Shown here piece by piece: positions 42,386 through 50,897 of a stretch of 64,000 nucleotides of DNA. The DNA is from JAQVIJ01 sp041287365 (lineage in GTDB: Bacteria; Desulfobacterota; Dissulfuribacteria; Dissulfuribacterales; DYLC01), in the NCBI GenBank assembly GCA_041287365.1, contig JBEULL010000018.1:286230-350229 (forward strand). The letters are read 5' to 3'. The notes below the pieces were generated by a model that worked only from the letters and a program-made list of their open reading frames with translations, did no database searches and was not told the DNA's origin. The translations under genes and the position numbers were made by a program. Within the stretch, counting starts at the first letter, position 1, and every line of letters starts with the position of its first letter.

Positions 42386-43900
42386 TTAACTTCTCGCTTT
42401 CAGAGCTTTATTTAGTTGTTCCCACGCCTGTATCTTGTCCTTCTTTGCCTTTTTATTGTTGCACCCCCATTCCTCAAAACGTTTTTTCAGGGTATTAAGC
42501 GCAGATGACGAAAGCTTATTGATGTCAATGTCGGCAGTTTTCCATGCCCCCCAATCCTTAATTTGTTGAATTTGTTCAATCTCTGACTGTTCCTCCTGAG
42601 TCATCGAATTGCCAACGACACTTCCTTCAGCCTCCCAGCTCATACCTGAGGGCTGCAACCAGTCAGCCACGAGTTTATCCCTATCGGCATCCCATTTTTT
42701 GGGGTTGTTTTTTCGTATATGGTCAGCCACATTCTTGAATGCTTCAGCAATTTCTTTATTTGCTTGATACTCCAGTAATGCACTATTCTCCATCAACTGT
42801 TTTAATTGCCCCCAGTCATTGGCAGCTTTAATCCTTTGCAAAAAAGGACGCCATGGGTATAAGTTCTGTTCCTGTTGTCTTTCCTGCTCATCGAGCCAGA
42901 TTTGAATTTCAGAAGGTTCACCTTCACGAATAATAGAGAAACGGCCAAAACCAAGGGATGTCTTAGCCCCCATGCCTTCTTCTATGATGGCACGCTTCAG
43001 ATTATTTTTCATAACCTCTTCCAACTTCTCATGATCCTTTTCAAGCGCCTTGGCAAAGGGCAATCTCAACAACACACGGAAGACGAACTCCGCTCCGGGC
43101 TTTACAACCAGAAACTTGACGGGGATGGGGCTCTGATCTTCGGTAGGTCCCCGTTCTCCGCCGTAATACTTCATGAAATGCGGGTTCAGAATCTCCTCGC
43201 CCAGCTCTGGCACTTTCAATGGATAGGCATCCAGCACAACCAGTTGGCCCGCAAGGGCACTTTGCTTATCAGAAAAACCAAAGATAGTCTTGCTGGCATC
43301 ATCTTCCTTCCAAGATAATTTTTTCTCCTCATCTTGTGTGATGATGTTATTGGCAAGAAGTTCTTCAATTTCTTTCCACTGCCTGTTTTCATCACACAAT
43401 GTGTCGATAATATGTGCGACTCTTAAAACCCCTTTCTGGCTGGAAGCAGGTATATAAGGCACACCACTGGTGTGATCCAAAACAAGCCCGGTCTCTGTGG
43501 GGTGTGACATGCCAAGCCCGGATACAAACGGCGCTGTTAATTTTGCATGGATGACAAACGACTTCCACCCAGCCTTTTCCATAGCCTTACCATAGGTTGC
43601 CTGATGTATGTGGCGTTGTTTGATGATGTCGGCGGCTTTTTTATGCGAAGATTGATAAACTGGAAAATGTTGAATGAAGGGGCTTTGTAATGGGTCTTCA
43701 TCCTTCTTTTTCTGGTCACCTTGTTTAGGTTTTAATGTCTCTGTAATAGTTGTTTCTGTGGTGTTTTTCTTTTTATTAAATTTGACCACTTCAAAATTGA
43801 ACTCGTCCCAATAAGACAACATCTTATTGAAATAGAGAGAAAAATTTATTGGTTGTCCACTCACGAAGGCATCTGAAAGATTCGTGGAAATAAGTCTCAT
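42386..43900 (-). CDS. cmr6: type III-B RAMP protein Cmr6 with C-terminal extension
   Basis: The 504-residue protein has a Cas7-like core (LTAPFVSGLGMSHPTETG, PYIPASSQKGVLR, MGAKTSLGFGRF). Cmr6 usually has about 250-350 residues. The remainder is a lysine-rich insert (about 45-75) and a helical tail of about 150 residues (from LYPWRPFLQRIKAAND on). It caps the 3' end of crRNA in the Cmr complex. Overlaps cmr5 by ATGA. Confidence 0.88.
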   Translation of the reverse strand: MRLISTNLSDAFVSGQPINFSLYFNKMLSYWDEFNFEVVKFNKKKNTTETTITETLKPKQGDQKKKDEDPLQSPFIQHFPVYQSSHKKAADIIKQRHIHQATYGKAMEKAGWKSFVIHAKLTAPFVSGLGMSHPTETGLVLDHTSGVPYIPASSQKGVLRVAHIIDTLCDENRQWKEIEELLANNIITQDEEKKLSWKEDDASKTIFGFSDKQSALAGQLVVLDAYPLKVPELGEEILNPHFMKYYGGERGPTEDQSPIPVKFLVVKPGAEFVFRVLLRLPFAKALEKDHEKLEEVMKNNLKRAIIEEGMGAKTSLGFGRFSIIREGEPSEIQIWLDEQERQQEQNLYPWRPFLQRIKAANDWGQLKQLMENSALLEYQANKEIAEAFKNVADHIRKNNPKKWDADRDKLVADWLQPSGMSWEAEGSVVGNSMTQEEQSEIEQIQQIKDWGAWKTADIDINKLSSSALNTLKKRFEEWGCNNKKAKKDKIQAWEQLNKALKARS

Positions 43901-44328
43901 CTTCCTTCTCCCTCAAACAGTGCGGCATTAGCATAACGTTTAAGCCACTCAAGCATAGCAAGGGTTTCTTTTTGAGCATGTAGATAATTTTTTTGTTCCA
44001 TTTTTGAAATAGTCATTAGATAATCTTTTTCAGATTTATCAGTTATAAGTATATCTTTTTTTTGTAACCACAATGTAATAATTCTAAAAGCTTCATAATG
44101 TTTATCTTTTTCTTTAAATTTTAATTTTTTAATTGTCTTACCTTGTTCCTTAACCTCTTTTATTTCACTTGCTTTATTCAATAAAAACGCCAAGGTCTGC
44201 CCAAAACCATTCTGTAGAATCATTGCAGGCAACCCGGCAGTCAACGCCTTAAATTCACTCCTCTCGCAATTCAGATTAGACAACATCTCCAGACAGTACT
44301 CCGCCCTTTTCTGCCCTAAGGTTCTCAT
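43897..44328 (-). CDS. cmr5: type III-B small subunit Cmr5
   Basis: The 143-residue helical protein matches Cmr5 (MRTLGQKRAEYCLEML, GLPAMILQNGFGQTLAFLL, MEQKNYLHAQKETLAMLEWL). It lines the Cmr complex beside the target strand. Overlaps both neighbours by 4 bases. The centre is very AT-rich. Confidence 0.93.
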   Translation of the reverse strand: MRTLGQKRAEYCLEMLSNLNCERSEFKALTAGLPAMILQNGFGQTLAFLLNKASEIKEVKEQGKTIKKLKFKEKDKHYEAFRIITLWLQKKDILITDKSEKDYLMTISKMEQKNYLHAQKETLAMLEWLKRYANAALFEGEGR

Positions 44329-45242
44329 TTTTCACCTCCCTTTGGCAACCAGATAACTTCAAATATCCCTCTGCCCAGGGTCATATCGCCGCCAATCTGG
44401 ATATGGCTGGATACAGCTTTTGTCACACAATCTCTAAGCATATCCAATTGCAGTTTGTTGGTATCAGCGACCCGTTCTTCACCAAAGAAAACCATTGTAT
44501 AAAGCACGGACTCTGCCGGCAGCAATTCCTGATAGCGAAGGGAGCCATCTTGGGTTGTACCTGTATCGGCTTTAATCTTGATCTGAGCCTGCACCTCGGT
44601 GGCTGCCTCCATCAGAAAAGAAAAATGATTGTCGGGGATTATCACAAGGCGATCTATGTCTGGATCAAGTTTATTAAATATTTCGGAAACAACATTCCAA
44701 TTGTCGCCATTCCTCGGCTCCAAACAGATGTCTTCCAAAATGAGATTCCCATTAAACTCTCCCTTTACCAATCCATAATGATCCCCAGTGATTGACACCC
44801 CATCGAGCCCAGTAGCCCCTATACCGACAAGCTCCAAATCACGACTCAGCCGTTTCAAAAGTGCAGGACAGATCACCCACACAAAGGGCGAAAGGTTAGA
44901 ACGGACGGGGAAGGCCAATAGCTTGGCATCGGAAAAGGCAATGGCACCTGCCTGGGCATTATCTGATTCCGCCCTGCCAAAGATGCGCTTTGCAAGCTCT
45001 TCTGCCTGTTGCCTATTCTCCTTGGTAACCAAATTGTCACGCTCCACCCCTTGAAGCATCCAAACGCGTTCGCAATGGTCACGGAATGCACCTTTAACCC
45101 CTGATGCCTGTACGTGGGGCCAGCCGGTATGACGCTCCCTCTGAATGGGCAGATCTACCGCACCTAAGGCAGAACCTGCTCCTGCATGAACAGGGGAGAT
45201 GGCATGCAAGACACATAATTTGCTGTGTTGTTTCAAATACAT
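44325..45242 (-). CDS. cmr4: type III-B backbone RNase Cmr4
   Basis: The 305-residue RAMP protein has VHAGAG, then AVDLPIQRERHTGWPHV with Asp30, the position of the RNA-cleaving aspartate of Cmr4, and SGVKGAFRDH. It should cut target RNA at 6-base steps. Starts 12 bases after cmr3. Confidence 0.94.
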   Translation of the reverse strand: MYLKQHSKLCVLHAISPVHAGAGSALGAVDLPIQRERHTGWPHVQASGVKGAFRDHCERVWMLQGVERDNLVTKENRQQAEELAKRIFGRAESDNAQAGAIAFSDAKLLAFPVRSNLSPFVWVICPALLKRLSRDLELVGIGATGLDGVSITGDHYGLVKGEFNGNLILEDICLEPRNGDNWNVVSEIFNKLDPDIDRLVIIPDNHFSFLMEAATEVQAQIKIKADTGTTQDGSLRYQELLPAESVLYTMVFFGEERVADTNKLQLDMLRDCVTKAVSSHIQIGGDMTLGRGIFEVIWLPKGGEK

Positions 45243-45254
45243 AATTTTATCCTC

Positions 45255-46295
45255 CTAAAAGGTCATAAGTTGACTACAATTTTGTTTATTGGTCGTGAAA
45301 AATACAGTGCCATGAGGCAGCCATGCGCTCATGGGTTTGTGAAATCCCTTTGCCATATCCCACCCACCGACGCGAAGCAGTTTGCCAGACGCACGTGGAC
45401 ATTGCGCCATATCTTGGGACAAAGAGGACATGGCTATGGGGCCCAATGCGAGTTGATAACGACCATTGATATCTTCAGGCAAATCAAAGGATTCGATAAT
45501 CCGATATCGGCACATGCGTTGCTCACCACCCAATTGTAAGATGCCTTCATTAGATAAACAAAGCCCATGATCTGAATTGATGCCGATTAAAAGGTTTATG
45601 TCTCCACGCAGACGCACATGCGTTGTACTGTAAAGATGCCCTTCCCTGGCGGTTCGCTCCGATGTCAAGGCGATACCGACCCGTTCTTCACGGCAAAACA
45701 AGGCACTTGCGGGTAGAATGGCTGGCTTATCGGATTGCAGTTTTGCCAAGTCTTTTATGAACAAAATGTCTTTGCCATTCCGCACAGCTTCAAAAGTTGC
45801 TGGCGTGACCCACCAGCCTGAAAGAGACTTCATATCACTGCATTTGGGATACTTCACCCAAAATGGAGCGGCCACAGAACCGACCAGCCCAAGCGGTGAA
45901 CCTGTCAATGGTTCTGCGGTCTGAACAGGAGAGCTTTCCCCCCACTCTTCTTTTTTGTGTTGATCAGGTGGGTCAGCGAACCAATTGGCTGGCGTAGGCA
46001 GTAGCAACACCCCACTCTCTGTTTGAAAAAGAGGGCCTGTAAGGTTGAAACCAGGGTTGTCAGGTTTGCCAACTATCGGATACTCTTTCAAAAATTGTTC
46101 TGGATAAGTCAGATACTCAGCAGGCTCTACACCCTTCTGTTTCATGATTGCTGTTCTTATGGCACCGATGATTGTATCAGGCATGGGCGGGAACATAGTA
46201 TCCACCTCATGATTTTCTCCTGCCACCATAGATTCTGCCCCCTTAAAAAAGAGGGTATCTATTGGATTTATCTCAATCCATGTCATTTTTGTCAT
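45255..46295 (-). CDS. cmr3: type III-B RAMP protein Cmr3
   Basis: The 346-residue Cas5-like subunit has INPIDTLFFKGAESM, TMFPPMPDTIIGAIR and a glycine-rich LLRVGGWDMAKG near the C-terminus. It binds the crRNA 5' handle next to Cas10. GGAG lies 8 bases before the start. It is separated from cmr2 by the inserted higBA pair. Confidence 0.93.
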   Translation of the reverse strand: MTKMTWIEINPIDTLFFKGAESMVAGENHEVDTMFPPMPDTIIGAIRTAIMKQKGVEPAEYLTYPEQFLKEYPIVGKPDNPGFNLTGPLFQTESGVLLLPTPANWFADPPDQHKKEEWGESSPVQTAEPLTGSPLGLVGSVAAPFWVKYPKCSDMKSLSGWWVTPATFEAVRNGKDILFIKDLAKLQSDKPAILPASALFCREERVGIALTSERTAREGHLYSTTHVRLRGDINLLIGINSDHGLCLSNEGILQLGGEQRMCRYRIIESFDLPEDINGRYQLALGPIAMSSLSQDMAQCPRASGKLLRVGGWDMAKGFHKPMSAWLPHGTVFFTTNKQNCSQLMTF

Positions 46296-46315
46296 ATTGT
46301 CACTCCATTCAGATC

Positions 46316-46344
46316 TTGATAAATGACACCATTAAGGTTACATT
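46316..46344 (+). promoter_or_regulatory. candidate sigma-70 promoter for higBA
   Basis: TTGATA (46316-46321), 17-base spacing, TACATT (46339-46344), about 8 bases before the higB ATG. This would give a nearly leaderless higB mRNA, which fits the lack of a good ribosome site. Confidence 0.4.
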
Positions 46345-46351
46345 TAATTGC

Positions 46352-46630
46352 ATGATACGAAGTTTTATTCATAAGGGACTTGAAAACTTTTACTACACAG
46401 GCAGCAAGGCTGGCATTCAGGCAAAACATGCCGACAAACTTCGTCGTATCCTCACTGTGCTGGACAGTGCTATGCAGCCTAAGGATGTAAACCTGCCTGG
46501 TTATCGTCTCCATCAATTGCAAGGTGAAAGGCAGACAATGTGGTCTGTAACTGTGCAAGCCAACTGGCGTGTGACCTTTCGCTTTGTAGAAGGCGATGTG
46601 GAACTTGTAAATTATGAAGACTATCATTGA
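46352..46630 (+). CDS. higB: HigB-type toxin (RelE/ParE fold)
   Basis: The 92-residue protein from the ATG at 46352 (MIRSFIHKGLENFYYTGSK) has the family's conserved LPGYRLHQLQGER and the C-terminal WRVTFRF and NYEDYH. HigB toxins cut mRNA on the ribosome. It is followed after 21 bases by its antitoxin, on the strand opposite to the cmr operon. Confidence 0.92.
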   Translation: MIRSFIHKGLENFYYTGSKAGIQAKHADKLRRILTVLDSAMQPKDVNLPGYRLHQLQGERQTMWSVTVQANWRVTFRFVEGDVELVNYEDYH

Positions 46631-46651
46631 AACAAGGAGGTCTAAATAACT

Positions 46652-46936
46652 ATGTATAACCCCTGTCATCCTGGCGAAATTTTGAAAGAGGATATAATAA
46701 AACCACTCCATCTTTCTGTTAGTGAAGCTGCCGTACATCTTGGGGTAAGCCGCAAGACACTGTCCAAAATCATCAATGGCAAGGGCAGGATTACGCCCGA
46801 AATGGCATTGCGTCTTGAAATGGTATTCGGCCCTTCCGCTGAAAGCTGGCTGCGGATGCAAATTGCGTTTGACCTCTGGCAGGCACGACAGACAAAACCG
46901 GAATTTCATATTACGCCTCTTTCTGCACAGGCCTGA
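46652..46936 (+). CDS. higA: HigA-type antitoxin (XRE helix-turn-helix)
   Basis: The 94-residue HigA protein (PCHPGEILKEDIIKPLHLS, SEAAVHLGVSRKTLSKIING) neutralises HigB and represses the pair. AAGGAGG lies 11 bases upstream. The last 31 bases overlap the 3' end of cmr2 on the other strand. Confidence 0.93.
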   Translation: MYNPCHPGEILKEDIIKPLHLSVSEAAVHLGVSRKTLSKIINGKGRITPEMALRLEMVFGPSAESWLRMQIAFDLWQARQTKPEFHITPLSAQA

Positions 46937-49809
46937 TAGCCATTTGCCTCTTTCATGCAGTGACCGATAAAATTGGCCACTATGATGGATTCCAAAGGTA
47001 TTTTGCCGTCTTCATCCTTTCTGCTGATTATCGCTGCAATGTGCATTGCAAGTTCAGTGAGTTGCTTATTTTTTGCCTGCTTTTCATCCTCTGTAAGCCC
47101 TTTCGTATCTTTATTTAACCCTGAACGATCGAGCTGTTTTACAATAAAGCGTGGTAGTTCCTCAGGGTAAGATCTGAGCATGGCTTTTATACCATCCTCA
47201 AAAGCAGCCAGACGATAGGCAAGAGACGAACTCATGGCAGACTTTTCAGTAGTTTGCAGGGCATTGGCTACAGATAAAAAGTGATCGAGTAGAGAGATAT
47301 TATTGATTTTCTCTTGCCACCCAGCCATAAAAATCCTCCCTCCGCCTGCACGTTTATCCACCTCAAGGGCAAAGGCGTTTCTGCCACCTTTAGCTTTTGC
47401 CATATCCAGAAGTTTATGTGCCCTTTCCATAACCTTGCCCAACGGCTTTTTATGGTGAGCCACCATGATTCCTGCAGAGATTGATATGCCATCACTATTA
47501 CCAAGGTGAACAGCGAGCTTACAATTAGGTTGAAGTTCCCAGGATTCGTTAACTGAGCATGCTTGTTCTCCTGATTTCAATAACACAAAACCAAGCCTAT
47601 AAGCCTTTGCAATACCCCTTGCAGCAGACAGAGCTTGAGAGGCAGGCAAAACAGCACAGACATCATCGCCTCCTGCATAGATCAGTCGACCATGATATTT
47701 CTCAATAATGGCAGGCACAGTATAAATGGAGAAATCACCGAGTGCCTCTGAGATGGCGGCATGAACGGCAGGCGAGACAAATCGCGCTTCTTTCAGCCAC
47801 TTGCTCCAAAAGTCTTTGAATTTCTTATCAAAACTGCCCTTTAGACGCCTGACCAGCTCAGAGTGCAAGACAGTTTCCCATCTTGAACCAAGCGTCTCTC
47901 CATTGATGAGCTTGCCCATCCTGTCCCCGTCCATCATCAACACAGCGTAATACTTGTGGATATCCTCGACCGGATGGAGCTTGAAAATATCCTCTGCTGC
48001 CGTTTTTTCTTCCTTTTTATCCTTATCGATGACAAGGATCTCAACCCCGTCACGTTTGAGGCTTTCCGGCTCGTTCTTTGCGTGATACCACTGCGCCAGT
48101 TTTTTGAACGCATCTTTCCCTTCAAAAACCGATAATTCCTGAGCCAGTTCAGGTGCCTTTTTATCGTCACAGCTCTTTGCCCTGTTTTTCAACTGCTTCC
48201 ACCAGTCGTACATCGCCATTTCAGTAGTGGAAGGGAAACTGTCAGCAGCCTTGAACATCCGGTGCAGAGGATGATCTTTCACATCTTTGACCACTCTATA
48301 TGCCAGACGCTTCACCATACCAAGGGCGCAAAGTCGTTCATTTTCCCCAAAATCCGATTCATCGAAGGCATTGCGGATATCTTGCCAGAACGGGTCTTCA
48401 GATGGTTTTGGGTTTGGATCGGCCTGATTCCGATAATGAAGTATCTCAAACTCCCCGAACATGTCGCACTTTATGCCCTCTTCCTTTGGACGCCTGTCCT
48501 CACGCCGGGTTTTGCCGGCAGCCAAACCAGCCTGTGCCAGACGATGGCTCACAGAGTAGAGCTGACCTTCGCCAGTAGAAGACCAAAATTTATTGGAAGC
48601 GTTCCAAAAATCAAAAGCAGGAGCAATTGATTCATCATGAAGTAATGTCGCTACTACAGGACAATCTTCTCCAGCAACCAACGGTACTGCTGCCCAATGA
48701 TGTTCCCAGTAGTCCGAAAGCTGTCTTTCAAACTGTTTTTGAATGTAGCCCTCTTTCTTTCCTATTTTTTTCTCAATAAGTGACAATGTGGCATTGCCAA
48801 GATTTATCCATGCAGCGCTTATTGCACTCTCTATCGCCTCTGCCGTCTCCCGCTCCTCACCAGTGGGGACAAGACATACAAACTTGTTTGGAAAGGATGC
48901 CACACCAGCATCATCTTTATCACCACCCAGCCGCTCTTCCGCCATACCCCACTTCTTGAGCATATCGTCAACAAGAGGCTGGCCGTGCAGACTTGGATAT
49001 ATGATATGATCCGCACCATAACGATAGATCACCGTCTTTATACCTTCGAATGCCAACCACGAAAGCAAAACCGAGCCTGACCAATAGTCACGCAGCTTGC
49101 GCGCCCTGCCAACAAAATCTTGCACAGGGGTTATAGCATATACCATCAAGCTGGCTTTCTTTTGTTCAGAAAGCCTCTGACACGAAGCAAGGGCAGAAAC
49201 AAGGCCGCTGTGTTGCCAAATGGAATGATCGGGAAGCCTCGTATCGGCAGGCAGGCGATGCCATAATCCGCCAAGCCCGCCGATATTTTTCTGTGCCAAG
49301 CGGCGTCGCAAGATGAAATAGAGATAATGGAACCTGGCAGGAGCGAAGCAATCTTCCTTGCCTTTGTAAGCCGGATGTTCCGAAAGTCCTTTGCCATTGG
49401 TCTTGTCGCCAAGGTCTTCCTTCAACAACGCACAGATCGCATCGTTAATCTCTTTTACTGCCTGCCCGCCACTGCTCAACCCAGATGGCAATATCAAGGA
49501 CAGTGGTTGTTCATCCCCTGTGGGGTGGGTAATCTGTGGGAATTGTAGAAAATTGACTGATCCATCCCTGGTTTCATCGCCTGCCACATATCCAGGAAGT
49601 AACGCCCTGTCCATACCTGATGCGATGATGTCTGCCTGTTTGTATTCTTCATCATGCAACGATGAGCCCACCAAACCTAACGCATCCAGCAGGGCATTAC
49701 TGCGCTCCTCGTGACCAGGAATATGAATGGCTTTATCAGGTGGATCGTGCAAAAATGCCTTTGTTTTATGTATCCAATAGTCAATATCCTGCAAAAACTT
49801 GTGACTCAT
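46906..49809 (-). CDS. cas10: type III-B large subunit Cas10/Cmr2
   Basis: The 967-residue protein has an N-terminal HD-like region (FLHDPPDKAIHIPGHEER), two palm/GGDEF-like domains with MMDGDRMGKLING and the cyclase motif GGDD at 713-716 (LIYAGGDDVCAVL), and the Cas10 D4 helices. Intact GGDD predicts synthesis of cyclic oligoadenylates on target binding, feeding the CARF proteins in this locus. The AGGAGG ribosome site lies just before the ATG at 49809. Confidence 0.96.
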   Translation of the reverse strand: MSHKFLQDIDYWIHKTKAFLHDPPDKAIHIPGHEERSNALLDALGLVGSSLHDEEYKQADIIASGMDRALLPGYVAGDETRDGSVNFLQFPQITHPTGDEQPLSLILPSGLSSGGQAVKEINDAICALLKEDLGDKTNGKGLSEHPAYKGKEDCFAPARFHYLYFILRRRLAQKNIGGLGGLWHRLPADTRLPDHSIWQHSGLVSALASCQRLSEQKKASLMVYAITPVQDFVGRARKLRDYWSGSVLLSWLAFEGIKTVIYRYGADHIIYPSLHGQPLVDDMLKKWGMAEERLGGDKDDAGVASFPNKFVCLVPTGEERETAEAIESAISAAWINLGNATLSLIEKKIGKKEGYIQKQFERQLSDYWEHHWAAVPLVAGEDCPVVATLLHDESIAPAFDFWNASNKFWSSTGEGQLYSVSHRLAQAGLAAGKTRREDRRPKEEGIKCDMFGEFEILHYRNQADPNPKPSEDPFWQDIRNAFDESDFGENERLCALGMVKRLAYRVVKDVKDHPLHRMFKAADSFPSTTEMAMYDWWKQLKNRAKSCDDKKAPELAQELSVFEGKDAFKKLAQWYHAKNEPESLKRDGVEILVIDKDKKEEKTAAEDIFKLHPVEDIHKYYAVLMMDGDRMGKLINGETLGSRWETVLHSELVRRLKGSFDKKFKDFWSKWLKEARFVSPAVHAAISEALGDFSIYTVPAIIEKYHGRLIYAGGDDVCAVLPASQALSAARGIAKAYRLGFVLLKSGEQACSVNESWELQPNCKLAVHLGNSDGISISAGIMVAHHKKPLGKVMERAHKLLDMAKAKGGRNAFALEVDKRAGGGRIFMAGWQEKINNISLLDHFLSVANALQTTEKSAMSSSLAYRLAAFEDGIKAMLRSYPEELPRFIVKQLDRSGLNKDTKGLTEDEKQAKNKQLTELAMHIAAIISRKDEDGKIPLESIIVANFIGHCMKEANGYQACAERGVI

Positions 49810-49820
49810 CTCCTAACCTC

Positions 49821-50870
49821 CTAAATCGTTGCTCGCTGGCATAACTTATCCAGACTGCCATGCACCTTTTTCCATATCTCTATTTGTCTGTTTTTATCAT
49901 TCTGCCACATAGCAGTGCTAAACAGATGCGGTAAATGAAGGATATAGCCATGATAGTTTCCATCTTCTTTGCGGACAATGAGCCTCAAAGCTGAACCATG
50001 GCGGCCCTGATTGCCCCAATTAGGCAAGTTAACAGAATGGTTGGTAACAGGATATCCAAGCAGATGTCTTTCTGGAGGACTGCCGTTAATGACATCAAGG
50101 CGTTGAATATTAAGATTGGCATTACCAGCTCGAATCGAAATATATATTTCCGCGAGATCCCTCATACACAATTCCCATTTTTCTCGGCTATTCTTAGTCT
50201 TCCAAAGCAATAACCCCTCATTGTCTTTACCGAGACAGTGTGGGTAATCCCGATCAAAAGCATTCTGAAATGACTTAATGAATAAAGAATCTGAAATATT
50301 GATTGAATTGGCAAAAGAAAAACAGCCCCAGCCATTTCGACTTCTGCTACCGATAGCTCCAAATTTCTTAATCAACTCCAATACTAACTGAATGGATTCT
50401 CTTTTTTCATCGCTAACAGTTAGACATAGTTTGAACTTCTCTCCAGGCTTGAAATAACTGTGCAAAATCCCATTTTTGTAATGAATAAGCCCCATGCCAG
50501 CGAGATAATTCAGAGGGTTTGTTCTTTGCCTTGTTCTCTCGCATTCAGGATGATCAACTTCAGCTACGGTTGGTAAAGGATCTTTTTTTGCAACCATATC
50601 AGTTAATGGAGACACCTCCACCTTCACCTGACTTTTACCACCATCCTCATCAGCGCTGCCAAAAATTGCATTCTCGGCTTTCAGCAACGCTGCTGGGGTG
50701 TCATATCTATATCCCTCTGCCACTCGCCACCAGTAACGCAGTAATCCTTTGAAGGGAGCAGCCCGCAACTCAGCCTCCTGGTTTGAATTGCCCAAAAACA
50801 TGGGTGTAATGATCTCACAATCAAATTCCATTCTCTCCTGCTTATAAAAACGTGCGATGTTAATGCTCAT
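49821..50870 (-). CDS. cmr1: type III-B RAMP protein Cmr1
   Basis: The 349-residue protein has the Cmr1 signature ELRAAPFKGLLRYWWRVAEG and IITPMFLGN near the start and GSRSRNGWGCF in the second RAMP repeat. Cmr1 binds the crRNA 3' region with Cmr6. 11 bases upstream of cmr2. Confidence 0.94.
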   Translation of the reverse strand: MSINIARFYKQERMEFDCEIITPMFLGNSNQEAELRAAPFKGLLRYWWRVAEGYRYDTPAALLKAENAIFGSADEDGGKSQVKVEVSPLTDMVAKKDPLPTVAEVDHPECERTRQRTNPLNYLAGMGLIHYKNGILHSYFKPGEKFKLCLTVSDEKRESIQLVLELIKKFGAIGSRSRNGWGCFSFANSINISDSLFIKSFQNAFDRDYPHCLGKDNEGLLLWKTKNSREKWELCMRDLAEIYISIRAGNANLNIQRLDVINGSPPERHLLGYPVTNHSVNLPNWGNQGRHGSALRLIVRKEDGNYHGYILHLPHLFSTAMWQNDKNRQIEIWKKVHGSLDKLCQRATI

Positions 50871-50897
50871 ATACCTCTCCTTGTAATAATCTTCCCC

